A model generated the notes under the pieces. That model was not told the origin of the DNA. It saw only the letters and a list, made by a program, of their open reading frames with translations, and searched no databases. From Vampirovibrio sp. (GTDB lineage Bacteria > Cyanobacteriota > Vampirovibrionia > Vampirovibrionales > JAJTHC01), in NCBI GenBank assembly GCA_024998755.1, contig JACEUU010000003.1, positions 62,001 through 126,000 on the forward strand: a DNA stretch of 64,000 nucleotides. The letters are read 5' to 3'. Positions 26,094 to 34,387 of this stretch are shown here, one piece after another (within the stretch, counting starts at the first letter, position 1; each line of letters begins with the position of its first letter). The position numbers and the translations under genes were made by a program.

Positions 26094-27034
26094 TGCGTAA
26101 GAACTTTACCGAAGGCTGGAAATATTACGAATCTCGGTTGGGTGATAAAGTGATAACACCGCCTGCGTTAAAGCAAAAACCACGCTGGGCAGGAGACTCC
26201 TTAGCGGGTAAAATTATTTATGTGTATCACGAACAAGGCTTAGGCGATACGCTTCAATTTTGTCGGTTATTGCCCCAATTAAAACAACGGGGGGCTAAAC
26301 AGGTATTGTTTAAGTGTCAGCAGGGCTTAGAAAGTTTATTAGCCCTTAGCTTGCCAGATGTCGACATTATTGCTGCTACTACGCCAGATGAGTTACTAGC
26401 TTTTGATGTGCAGTGCCATTTGTTGAGCTTGCCGCATTTGTTACGTTTAACCTATGAGTCGTTGCCGAATCCTGCTGTGCCGTATTTACGGGCAGATATT
26501 AATAAGGTTGTGGCGTATCGGCAACGCTATTTCAAAACCAGTAAAATGAAGATCGGGTTGTTTTGGCAGGGAAGTCCTACCCATGCAAGAGATAAAGATC
26601 GTTCTATACCGTTTTCGTATTTTGAACCTTTATTACAGTTACCTCATGTGCAGTTTTATTCCATTCAAAAAGGGGCGGGTATTGAACAGTTATATCAATC
26701 TGAGCAGGTGGAGTCTCTGGTGGATTTAGGCACGACGTTTAGAGATTTTACGGATACAGCTGCTGCCATTGCCAATTTGGATTTACTGATTACCGTGGAT
26801 AGTGCCGTTGCTCATTTGGCGGGAGGCTTGGGGAAACCCGTGTGGATTATGGTGCCTACTTCGTTAGAGTTTCGGTGGTTTTTAGATGAACGAGAAACCA
26901 TATGGTATAATAATGCTAGATTATTTAGACCGTCGCTAGGCACAGAAAAACAGCAGTTAATTGCGATTATGTATAATGAATTATTAGAACAAACGAGAAA
27001 GGGTGATGAAGTATCATGCCTGCTACAACAATAA
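26093..27034 (+). CDS. Glycosyltransferase-like C-terminal half of the split TPR gene
   Basis: 313 residues from the ATG in TAATG, or joined to the preceding TPR part by a -1 frame change. It begins with the usual linker of TPR-GT proteins (NFTEGWKYYESRL), then YVYHEQGLGDTLQFCRLLP, KIGLFWQGSPTHARDKDRS and LLITVDSAVAHLAGGLGKPVW. This matches the glycosyltransferase 9 / ADP-heptose transferase-like fold common behind TPR arrays. The sugar donor and acceptor are unknown. It overlaps the start of tas by 19 bases. Confidence 0.82.
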   Translation: MRKNFTEGWKYYESRLGDKVITPPALKQKPRWAGDSLAGKIIYVYHEQGLGDTLQFCRLLPQLKQRGAKQVLFKCQQGLESLLALSLPDVDIIAATTPDELLAFDVQCHLLSLPHLLRLTYESLPNPAVPYLRADINKVVAYRQRYFKTSKMKIGLFWQGSPTHARDKDRSIPFSYFEPLLQLPHVQFYSIQKGAGIEQLYQSEQVESLVDLGTTFRDFTDTAAAIANLDLLITVDSAVAHLAGGLGKPVWIMVPTSLEFRWFLDERETIWYNNARLFRPSLGTEKQQLIAIMYNELLEQTRKGDEVSCLLQQ

Positions 27035-28095
27035 CCTCCACTGTTACAATGCCCATGCGAACCCTTGGTAAAACGGATATTCCCGTTTCCCTTATTTGCC
27101 TAGGCACCATGACGTGGGGTGAACAAAACACCGAAGCAGATGCCCATCAACAACTAGATAAAGCCCTTGAATTAGGGGTCAACTTCATTGATACAGCAGA
27201 AGTTTACGCTGTACCCATTCGAGAAAACACCTATGGAGCCACCGAAACCTACATTGGCAATTGGCTGGAAAGTCGTAAAAACAGAGACCAAGTGGTGCTT
27301 GCTTCTAAAGTCGTAGGCTATTCACGTCGATTCCACTGGATTCGTGGCGAAGAACACTGCCTTGACCGTAAAAACATTATTGCTGCCTGTGAAGCCAGCC
27401 TCAACCGCCTTAAAACGGATTACCTAGACCTGTACCAACTACATTGGCCCGATAGAAGCGTCAACATTTTTGGTGTTCGGGAATACACCCATAACCCAGC
27501 AGACCCAGCTTTTGATATGGCAGAAACCGTGGGTGCGTTGCAGGAACTGGTGCAGCAAGGCAAAATTCGTACTTATGGCGTTTCTAACGAAACCCCATGG
27601 GGCTTAATGAAATATACGCAAATGAGCGACACCGACTCCGCCTTACCCCGTCCTGTTAGCATTCAAAACTGCTATAATCTATTGAATCGAACCTATGAAA
27701 TCGGTTTAAGCGAAGTATCAATTCGGGAAGAAGTGGGACTGTTGGCTTATTCTCCGCTAGCTTCTGGGGTGCTTTCGGGCAAATACCTCAACGGGCAAAA
27801 CCCTACTAACGGGCGTATTACGCTGTATCCCGATTATTTTTCTCGTTACAGAACCCCCAAAGCATTGGAAGCCGTTGCCCAGTACCATGCAATCGCTCAA
27901 GAGTTAGGTATTACTTTAACGCAACTAGCGTTGGCGTTTGTAAACCAACAACCGTTTGTAACTAGCAACATTATTGGGGCAACGACGATGGAACAATTGG
28001 TGGAAAACATTAGTTCGGCTAGCATTCAACTTTCAGCTGAAACCATTGCTCGAATCAACGCCGTGCATGATGCTATTCCAAACCCCTGCCCATAG
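27016..28095 (+). CDS. tas: Tas-type NADP(H)-dependent aldo-keto reductase
   Basis: 359 residues. It matches E. coli Tas closely along its length: LGTMTWGEQNTEADAHQQLD, ALELGVNFIDTAEVY with the catalytic Tyr and Asp, ASKV, LDLYQLHWPDR, GVSNET and LLAYSPLASGVLSGKYLNG. It reduces carbonyl substrates in the cytoplasm. The ATG at 27016 has AAGGG upstream; ATG 27049 would match the E. coli start better. Translation is probably coupled to the preceding gene. Confidence 0.92.
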   Translation: MPATTITSTVTMPMRTLGKTDIPVSLICLGTMTWGEQNTEADAHQQLDKALELGVNFIDTAEVYAVPIRENTYGATETYIGNWLESRKNRDQVVLASKVVGYSRRFHWIRGEEHCLDRKNIIAACEASLNRLKTDYLDLYQLHWPDRSVNIFGVREYTHNPADPAFDMAETVGALQELVQQGKIRTYGVSNETPWGLMKYTQMSDTDSALPRPVSIQNCYNLLNRTYEIGLSEVSIREEVGLLAYSPLASGVLSGKYLNGQNPTNGRITLYPDYFSRYRTPKALEAVAQYHAIAQELGITLTQLALAFVNQQPFVTSNIIGATTMEQLVENISSASIQLSAETIARINAVHDAIPNPCP

Positions 28096-28099
28096 GCTG

Positions 28100-28870
28100 C
28101 TAACCTTCAACGCCCTTGAATTTACGCGAAAGTTCATAGAAGCTTTGTTCAATTTTATCTTTACTAAAGGTAATGTAGCTCAACCCGTCAATTTCAATAA
28201 AATCAGCCACACCTTCTTGCTTCAAAATAGCCACCCGTTTATCTCCTAAGCAGCCTTGCATATAAGCAATTTCATACAGGGCTTGGCTTCTGGCGTGTTG
28301 TTTAGTGGTGGCTAATGCTTCATCTTCAGGGGCAATAACAATAATGGCAAAATCTAATTCTTTCGTCATTTCTGATAACGATTCCCGTGTAACATGGTCT
28401 ACCCGGTAAGGCTTATCAAAGTAGACGGTCTGTTCCACATCCATATCTGTTTGAAGAAAACCAAGCAACTTCTTCCAACATCTGCTTTGCCCATGCCCTA
28501 AGAAAACAGTACTAATTTTTTTCTGTTTTTCTTTGACAATATTGCTATACAGTTGTTTGGTTACCATTTGATATTCAATAGCTGGAAGCAACATTAAGCC
28601 CTTCACGCATTTTTCTAAGGCTTCTATTTTAGCCGTTAGCAAACAATAAGTGGGGTAATGGCGTTGTAATAAATTTTTATGGAACTGCCTAACTTCTGTT
28701 AAGTGTACCCCTAACGATTCTTTCGATTGCAATTGTTTGCCTGAGCCAAAATCATTTAAAGTAACTAAATGCCATTTAATATCCTGAAACATCCATGCAG
28801 GGCAGTCCTTAGCGTAATCAAGCAAAGAATGTGTATAAACTCTTAATTGTTCTAATTTAGACATCATCAT
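28100..28870 (-). CDS. Protein with C-terminal TIR-like (Cap12/Pycsar-type) nucleotide-binding domain
   Basis: About 256 residues; the start is at or near ATGATGATG (28862-28870). Residues 1-125 are helical with no recognised domain. Residues 128-250 follow the TIR-like predicted nucleotide-binding family: STVFLGHGQSRCWKKLLGFL, LDFAIIVIAPEDE, then ARSQALYEIAYMQGCLGDKRV with the Glu at the NADase position, and IDGLSYITF. Related domains are effectors in CBASS and Pycsar defence. No cyclase or STING gene is adjacent, so a defence role is inference. Confidence 0.72.
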   Translation of the reverse strand: MMMSKLEQLRVYTHSLLDYAKDCPAWMFQDIKWHLVTLNDFGSGKQLQSKESLGVHLTEVRQFHKNLLQRHYPTYCLLTAKIEALEKCVKGLMLLPAIEYQMVTKQLYSNIVKEKQKKISTVFLGHGQSRCWKKLLGFLQTDMDVEQTVYFDKPYRVDHVTRESLSEMTKELDFAIIVIAPEDEALATTKQHARSQALYEIAYMQGCLGDKRVAILKQEGVADFIEIDGLSYITFSKDKIEQSFYELSRKFKGVEG

Positions 28871-28988
28871 TGGTATCATAACCCTTTAAAGATAAAGATT
28901 GGGATTACATCGTTTTATTAATTATTGGAAATATAGTTAATCAGTTTGTCGACCACTACTACATAAAGCCTTAATAGAATGGTGCTTT

Positions 28989-29004
28989 TGTAACAAATAT
29001 TACA
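28989..29004. promoter_or_regulatory. TGTAA-N6-TTACA dyad
   Basis: TGTAACAAATATTACA, the same interrupted palindrome as at 6663-6678. It lies 120 bp upstream of the TIR-like gene on the minus strand and 60 bp before a plus-strand promoter. Confidence 0.4.
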
Positions 29005-29046
29005 AAAAATGTTAGACCGCCACCAACATCGAATAAACTATATAAA

Positions 29047-29088
29047 TGTAACAAAAGCGTTACAAAAAAAGGGTGTAAATCCTATAAT
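29047..29088 (+). promoter_or_regulatory. Sigma-70-type promoter overlapped by a TGTAAC/GTTACA dyad
   Basis: -35 TTACAA (29060-29065), a 17-bp spacer and -10 TATAAT (29083-29088). The dyad TGTAAC-AAAAGC-GTTACA (29047-29064) covers the -35, as a repressor or activator site would. The next plus-strand gene is the M23 peptidase, about 300 bases on, so the transcript would have a long leader containing a MITE. Confidence 0.6.
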
Positions 29089-29166
29089 AGTTGGAACTTT
29101 AGCTAGTTAGGCTATCATCACCCAAAACAAAAGTCGTATAATAAATTAATCATTTTATTTATTATA

Positions 29167-29302
29167 CCTCTTGCATGACTCGATAGGTGTGTGCAAACTT
29201 GAGGAATTCGGAACAAACCGAGGGCGTTTACATAAGGTAAATAACTAAGGGAGTACCGCAAATGACAAAAAAGATGCCCCAGATATCGAGTCATGCAAGA
29301 GG
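29167..29302. mobile_element. MITE-like element with 18-bp perfect inverted ends
   Basis: CCTCTTGCATGACTCGAT (29167-29184) is exactly inverted at 29285-29302. The 100 bp between encode nothing recognisable. It lies inside the probable leader of the M23 peptidase gene. Confidence 0.75.
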
Positions 29303-29403
29303 TCTGAGGTCTAATCATTCTATTTATTGTATCCATACTATTTCAGTCTACTCATATTTTTTAAAAAACTGCTATTACATTACTGGAGGAGTAAACATAT
29401 TCA

Positions 29404-30153
29404 ATGAAAATTCAACAAAATAGACCCATTTTTTTACAAGGTCTGAATTTGGTTTTTACCATTGCTGCCATTTATTTACTTAATTTAACCACTATAACGC
29501 AGGCAGCACCTGCGTTACGGTTTGCCCCTGCAGGTGGCATTATTACGTCTGAATTTGGCTGGAGAACCGACCCCTTTAATCAATCAAAACGATTCCATGC
29601 GGGGCTAGATATTGCTGCCCCCACTGGCACCCCTGTTTTTGCCCCTGAAAAAGCGACTGTTTTTTATTCAGGCAATTATAAAGGGTACGGTAACTTAGTG
29701 GTGCTACGCCACGCAAGGCAAGGTATTTACACCCTTTATGGGCACAATTCTAAAATTTTAGTACAACAGGGGCAAACTGTTAATGCAGGGCAACCCATTG
29801 CGTTAGTTGGTTCAACAGGTCGTTCTACAGGAGCTCATCTTCACTTTGAAGTACACTACAACAAACAATACATGAACCCCGTAGACTATTTACTCTTCTT
29901 GCAACAGGAACTGGTGGCATCAGGGCAATTAGCCCCTGATGCTGACAATGCTATTTTTAGTTTGGTTCCTATTCCTATGCCACCTGCCATGGGTGGCCCC
30001 GTGGGCGATAGCCCCTTACAACAAGCAATTAATCAACACGAAGAAGGAGCATTCTTTAATAGTAGCGTACCCAAAAAACCCATTCGTTGGATGCCAGCTT
30101 ACACCAGTAATTCGGTAGGTTCAGAAAACAGCCAAGCCCCAACACCCGAATAG
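29404..30153 (+). CDS. Exported M23 family metallopeptidase (LytM-type)
   Basis: 249 residues with a signal peptide ending near TQAAPA. The M23 fold shows GGIITSEFGWRTDP, the zinc ligands in RFHAGLDIAAPTGTPV, YTLYGHNS and the final GAHLHFEVHYN. Such enzymes cut peptidoglycan cross-bridges or activate amidases in the periplasm. The C-terminal 70 residues are Pro/Ser-rich and disordered. A strong TGGAGGAG ribosome site precedes the ATG. Confidence 0.94.
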   Translation: MKIQQNRPIFLQGLNLVFTIAAIYLLNLTTITQAAPALRFAPAGGIITSEFGWRTDPFNQSKRFHAGLDIAAPTGTPVFAPEKATVFYSGNYKGYGNLVVLRHARQGIYTLYGHNSKILVQQGQTVNAGQPIALVGSTGRSTGAHLHFEVHYNKQYMNPVDYLLFLQQELVASGQLAPDADNAIFSLVPIPMPPAMGGPVGDSPLQQAINQHEEGAFFNSSVPKKPIRWMPAYTSNSVGSENSQAPTPE

Positions 30154-30168
30154 TTTTATTAGTAAAAG

Positions 30169-30206
30169 AAAAGCGTCCATAAGGTATAAACCTTAAGGAC
30201 GCTTTT
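30169..30206. terminator. Bidirectional terminator
   Basis: AAAAGCGTCC ... GGACGCTTTT with an inner AAGG/CCTT stem, between the convergent M23 and lipoprotein genes. A-run and T-run on both sides serve both strands. Confidence 0.9.
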
Positions 30207-30224
30207 GGCTAGTTATTGAAAAAA

Positions 30225-30437
30225 CTAGTGGTGTGCTTCTTCAGCATGAGGAGCTTCAGCAGCAGGTGCTTCGCCAGCTGGAGCTTCACCGGCAGGAGGC
30301 TCGGAAACTGTTGCTTCAACAGCAGGAGCCGCATCAGTAGCAGGAGGGGTAGCAGTATCGCCAGTGCAACCTGTTAAAGCCATAGAACCAGCTACAGCTA
30401 ATGCCAATAAAGAAAGAGATAATAATTTAATGTTCAT
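30225..30437 (-). CDS. Small lipoprotein with Pro/Ala/Glu tail ending in histidines
   Basis: 70 residues from the ATG at 30437. The signal sequence MNIKLLSLSLLALAVAGSMA leads to a lipobox LTGC. The mature part is a repetitive PAGEAPAGEAPAAEAP tail ending HAEEAHH, which could bind metal or lie stretched along peptidoglycan. It is similar in style to small abundant lipoproteins, but I recognise no family. Expression could be high: it has its own terminator and stands alone. Confidence 0.75.
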   Translation of the reverse strand: MNIKLLSLSLLALAVAGSMALTGCTGDTATPPATDAAPAVEATVSEPPAGEAPAGEAPAAEAPHAEEAHH

Positions 30438-30767
30438 TGAAAAACGAACTCCTAACAAATAATAGATCACTATAACAAAACAAGCAAGCTGACAGAAGCA
30501 ACTTATTTACAATCCAAGTTAACAGAAACCATTTTCATTCTTCCACTCTTTGTTGCTAACGACTATACTATAGTCCATTAGCTCGATAGAAAAAATGAAT
30601 CTCTATTCCATAATTAGACTTTCCTAATTCTACACTGATTTTTTATATAAATAAAGTAGTAAAATTAGCCGTTTTTTCTATCAATTTAAAAAATCGATAC
30701 TTTTACGATAGTTTTTTTAAAAAAGCCCACCTAACAAGTCGTTAAAAATAAGGATTAAAAAAAAAGC

Positions 30768-30798
30768 TTGTTTTTACAGTTGTCTTTGTGGTTATAAT
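30768..30798 (+). promoter_or_regulatory. Promoter of tRNA-Asp
   Basis: A perfect TATAAT at 30793-30798, 14 bases before the tRNA 5' end. TTGTTT at 30768-30773 is a possible -35 with a 19-bp spacer, longer than ideal. Confidence 0.5.
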
Positions 30799-30812
30799 AG
30801 TATTGTGGTTAG

Positions 30813-30889
30813 GGGGCGGTAGCTCAGTTGGTTAGAGTACCTGCCTGTCACGCAGGGGGTCGCGAGTTCGAGTCTCGTCCGCCCCGCCA
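30813..30889 (+). tRNA. tRNA-Asp (GTC)
   Basis: Acceptor GGGGCGG with CCGCCCC, D arm GCTC/GAGT, anticodon loop CTGTCAC giving anticodon GTC, T arm GCGAG-TTCGAGT-CTCGT, discriminator G and an encoded CCA (30887-30889), unlike the other two tRNAs here. Confidence 0.96.
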
Positions 30890-30893
30890 TTTT

Positions 30894-30933
30894 AAAAATA
30901 GGTTGCTTCAGTTTGATAGCAACCTATTTTTTT
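30894..30933 (+). terminator. Rho-independent terminator after tRNA-Asp
   Basis: AAAAATAGGTTGCT pairs with AGCAACCTATTTTT around a 10-base loop, ending in a T run. It may also serve the convergent minus-strand gene. Confidence 0.9.
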
Positions 30934-30946
30934 GTTAATTTACAGT

Positions 30947-32854
30947 TTAACTAAGCTGGCTTAACCGTTGCAATTCTAACTGTTTTTGAACACTCGGTAA
31001 CTGAAGCCCTTCAGGAGGGGAAGTTTGAGCCATAGGCATTAGTTGGTAGTTAATAGCGTCCTGTCCATCTGGCACCAATAAATTATACGGATGAGCCAAA
31101 ATATCTGTCCATAGTTGTTTGGCAATACTTTCCGGTAACGAAGCATGGTGAATCAGTGGCACTAACTCCCTTGCTGGCTCCCATTTCAGCCCTTTGGCAT
31201 CATCATCAGAATCTGCCATACCAAAATAAAGTGCAGGTGGGTTATTGGGTTGCGTACTAGGTAAGTATTGAAACGCCTTTATTTTAACTTCATGCCCAGG
31301 TAAACAATACCCGTTGGGTAATGCAAATGATTTTGAAATAATTACTTCCTTACCGGCTTGAAGCGAAGTTAATAATGCCCCTTGAATTTGTTCAAATGAG
31401 CGAACATACCCATATAAATACTGGTCATTTTCTGTTTCATGCGTGGCATTAACCGGTGGACCTAAAACTTGAAAGGTTGTAATGCTATAGGTTTCGCCTT
31501 TTTCTGCATTAATCCGTTGAACGGCTTGAAGTTCATCGGGTGTAATACCTTGATTTTCTCCGCACAAATTGGTTAATATCGCCTTCTTATCTGAAGGGGT
31601 TAAATTAGAAAATTGCTGAAGTAACTGAGCTACTTGAAACCGACTTTCATCAGGCTTCGGTGTGTTTTGCAAAATGGAAAGTAATACATTTTTCTGGTTT
31701 TGCGTTAGACTGGCAACAGAATTAATGGTTACTTCCCCTAAATCTAACGTATCCCGCTTATCCGCAGCTACATCGTAATCTTTTCTAACTGCGTTATACA
31801 ACAGGGTCGTTTGATATAATACCATCAGTGGTGATGCCTCTTTTTCTTTTAAGCTATAGCCTGCTTGTATTCTTTGCTGCGTATTTAAAGCTCGTACTAG
31901 CCCTGTTTTCGGTGCAGGCATTTCAACAGAAAGGTGACCTGTTGGTAGTTTTTGGAAGGTAAAATTCTGTTTCTTGAGCCAAGCTTCTGCTTTTTGAGGT
32001 GCTTCAGGCAAAATGGCTTGTGGGGAAACCACTTGGTAATAAGTGGCATTTGGGCTTGAAAGCTGAACGAACTGACGCACCAACGAAGTAGGTTGCTGGC
32101 TTGCCATTCTAGAAAGTTCTGCTGCCATGGCACAGTTAAATGTACGAATCACATCAACATCTTGTTGGATACGTAAACTAGGTAGGCGTTGTTGGGCGTG
32201 CTTATCGCCTGTAGGATGATTGGCATACTGTACCAATAATTGCTTGTTTTTTGAATTAAGTGGCGTATTTTCTTGTTCGATAGAGTCTGGGTTGGCTAAA
32301 ATACCAACCGCATCTGCCAACAGTAACGAAGGAGAAAAACTCGGATACCGAGGTGTGTTAGCTAAAGCATACAAATAATAAAGTGTTGAATGCCCTGCAT
32401 TGGCTTCGCCTTGGGTTTGGGTTAAAACCCCTTTATCCAACAACTGTTGAAATGCTGGGCGTAATTGGGCGGGTAATGCTTGGTATATTCGTAAAGCCAT
32501 TGCCATACGTTGCCCAACACTTTCAACCAGTGGCTGGTTGAATGACGCATTTTTAGGCTTTAAAGTGCTCATCCACTTTAAGGCAATGGCAGGTTGCTGG
32601 GCTAGTTGCTGTAATTCTTGCGGGGTAAATGGCGTAATAGGCACAGTAATAGTTAATGGGGGAAGTATTGGCGTTGGTTGTTTCTGAAATAAATCAGCCG
32701 GTAACAATAATTGATTTGTTTTAACGGCAACGCTAGGGGTTTGGTTAGCTGAAGCTATGGGTAATGGTAAATTACCATAAGCTGCGGCAGTACCTGCCCC
32801 CATAGCAGAGGGATAGGCTAACTTATTTAACGTTGAAGGTTTATTAAAAATCAC
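30947..32854 (-). CDS. Large protein of unknown function
   Basis: 635 residues, no signal peptide and no membrane segment. The first 90 residues are Pro/Gln-rich. The remainder is globular with helical segments (LVESVGQRMAMALRIYQAL; NKQLLVQYANHP). A FNCAMAAELSRM run near residue 240 and a later GYCLPGHEVKIKAFQY followed by YFGMADSDDD recall, in order and spacing style, the Cys and His strands of papain/calpain-like folds. This is only a guess and I assign no function. It is divergent from the Q/N/Y-rich repeat gene. Confidence 0.65.
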   Translation of the reverse strand: MIFNKPSTLNKLAYPSAMGAGTAAAYGNLPLPIASANQTPSVAVKTNQLLLPADLFQKQPTPILPPLTITVPITPFTPQELQQLAQQPAIALKWMSTLKPKNASFNQPLVESVGQRMAMALRIYQALPAQLRPAFQQLLDKGVLTQTQGEANAGHSTLYYLYALANTPRYPSFSPSLLLADAVGILANPDSIEQENTPLNSKNKQLLVQYANHPTGDKHAQQRLPSLRIQQDVDVIRTFNCAMAAELSRMASQQPTSLVRQFVQLSSPNATYYQVVSPQAILPEAPQKAEAWLKKQNFTFQKLPTGHLSVEMPAPKTGLVRALNTQQRIQAGYSLKEKEASPLMVLYQTTLLYNAVRKDYDVAADKRDTLDLGEVTINSVASLTQNQKNVLLSILQNTPKPDESRFQVAQLLQQFSNLTPSDKKAILTNLCGENQGITPDELQAVQRINAEKGETYSITTFQVLGPPVNATHETENDQYLYGYVRSFEQIQGALLTSLQAGKEVIISKSFALPNGYCLPGHEVKIKAFQYLPSTQPNNPPALYFGMADSDDDAKGLKWEPARELVPLIHHASLPESIAKQLWTDILAHPYNLLVPDGQDAINYQLMPMAQTSPPEGLQLPSVQKQLELQRLSQLS

Positions 32855-32948
32855 GAGGAAGCCATTCCTTTAGAACTACACACTTACAAAGAACCTATTA
32901 AACCACTATCAGTATAAAGGCAAAGTTCTGCCCATTTGGAACCATTAC

Positions 32949-32968
32949 TGTAACAAATTGTAACAAAT
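32949..32968. promoter_or_regulatory. Tandem TGTAACAAAT motif
   Basis: The 10-mer TGTAACAAAT occurs twice head to tail between the divergent genes at 32854 and 33082. It has the same half-site (TGTAAC) as the dyads near 29.0 kb. Confidence 0.35.
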
Positions 32969-33081
32969 TTTTCACTATTTTACGCCAACCAGACGATACC
33001 GTTAGTACGACATATCTTTAAAAGATAATGCAAATTATTTCAACCCCAATTTTTTACGCTTAAATAAAGGAAATCGAAATC

Positions 33082-34362
33082 ATGGGTGGCTATAACATGA
33101 ACATAGGGGGCGGTTACCCCTATAACCCACTTATAAATGCTCAACAAACTCAAAATACTGCTCCCGCTGTTTCAACTGGTATTGGCAATTTTGATTTAAA
33201 CGACCCCACTGCCTTTTTAAAATCCATCGGAAACAAATTATCTGCAGCTCTCAGCCCTATTAACATCAACCGTAACGAATTTCGTTCGGATATTAATCAA
33301 GCGAACTTAGACAAACTAAACATCAAACTGGTTGATCCTCCCCCCGTTTATAATAACTACCCTACCCAAGGCTATAATGCCCCGTATCCTAACCAAGGGT
33401 ATGCCCAAGGTGGTGGGCAACAATTAGTACCCGTGTTCACGCAAATAGCTAATGGTCCTCAAATAGCAGGGTATGTAACGGCACAAACACCACAACAAAC
33501 CGCTTACGGTACACCCTATAGGCCTAACCAAAACTATCCACAAAATTACCAATCGGCAAACTATGGGTATGCAGGGCAAAATAATTATCCTGCAAACTAC
33601 GGGAATGCAAACCAAACAAACGCTCAACCAAACTTTCCATCTATGAACTATGGCTACGCAGGGCAAAATAATTACCCTCAAAATTACCAATCGCCAAACT
33701 ACGGCTATGCAGGGCAAAATAATTACCCTCAAAATTACCAATCGCCAAACTACGGCTATGCAGGGCAAAATAATTACCCTCAAAATTACCAATCGCCAAA
33801 CTACGGCTATGCAGGGCAAAATAATTACCCTCAAAATTACCAATCGCCAAACTACGGCTATGCAGGGCAAAATAATTACCCTCAAAATTACCAATCGCCA
33901 AACTACGGCTATGCAGACCCAACAACCGTTCAACCGAACTATCCTAGTCAAGGGTTTCCGCCCCCCATTTCCCCAAATCCCTTTGAAACTAGACGAAGTA
34001 ATTCTTGGGAGTCTTGGCTAGACTCAGCTGGAGTAGATACTATACAGACACAAGCAGCAGGCCTAAAGGAAGCAGCGATAGCACCGCTCAAAGCTCAATT
34101 AAGAAGCCTTAAAAGCACTAAAAACGTTTTAAAGAAACAGCTTGATAACGACCAATTATCTACCACTGAAAAAAATGCTTTGAATAGCCAGTTAGACGAT
34201 ATTAAACAACAGGAACGTCAGTTAAAAGCTGAAATACGAAAACTGGGCGGTCAATCCGTTCATAAAGGCAGACCAAACAAAACTGAAGCCCCCCCCCCCC
34301 CGCCAACTGAAGGTTTTTTGAATCCTATTGTTAATTCAACTATAAAAACTACAACACCTTAA
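33082..34362 (+). CDS. Q/N/Y-rich repeat protein with C-terminal coiled coil
   Basis: 426 residues, no signal peptide. Residues 1-90 are of mixed composition. Residues 90-300 are low-complexity Gln/Asn/Tyr/Pro/Gly, dominated by a 17-residue repeat of the type NYPQNYQSPNYGYAGQN. Residues 320-395 form a charged coiled coil (LKAQLRSLKSTKNVLKKQL; LDDIKQQERQLKAEIRKLG). The composition is prion-like and suggests a self-assembling or surface/scaffold protein; no family recognised. A run of 13 C (34289-34301) in the coding tail could cause slippage and change the C-terminus. Confidence 0.75.
   Translation: MGGYNMNIGGGYPYNPLINAQQTQNTAPAVSTGIGNFDLNDPTAFLKSIGNKLSAALSPININRNEFRSDINQANLDKLNIKLVDPPPVYNNYPTQGYNAPYPNQGYAQGGGQQLVPVFTQIANGPQIAGYVTAQTPQQTAYGTPYRPNQNYPQNYQSANYGYAGQNNYPANYGNANQTNAQPNFPSMNYGYAGQNNYPQNYQSPNYGYAGQNNYPQNYQSPNYGYAGQNNYPQNYQSPNYGYAGQNNYPQNYQSPNYGYAGQNNYPQNYQSPNYGYADPTTVQPNYPSQGFPPPISPNPFETRRSNSWESWLDSAGVDTIQTQAAGLKEAAIAPLKAQLRSLKSTKNVLKKQLDNDQLSTTEKNALNSQLDDIKQQERQLKAEIRKLGGQSVHKGRPNKTEAPPPPPTEGFLNPIVNSTIKTTTP
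33532..33915 (+). repeat. 51-bp coding tandem repeat
   Basis: From 33670 four identical 51-bp units run head to tail, then a partial fifth to 33915. Diverged units lie upstream from 33532. The unit is 17 codons, so copy number can change without frame loss. Perfect identity implies recent expansion. Confidence 0.95.
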
Positions 34363-34387
34363 TTAATCAACCGCTTGCATCGCTAAA

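Noticed and set aside
33532-33915. Tandem 51-bp repeats as a CRISPR array
   Set aside because: Units are contiguous with no spacers, are multiples of three, and encode a repeat peptide within a long frame with a ribosome site.
33424-33951. Minus- and second-frame plus-strand open frames over the repeat region
   Set aside because: They are forced open by the 51-bp period and have no starts, ribosome sites or sensible composition.
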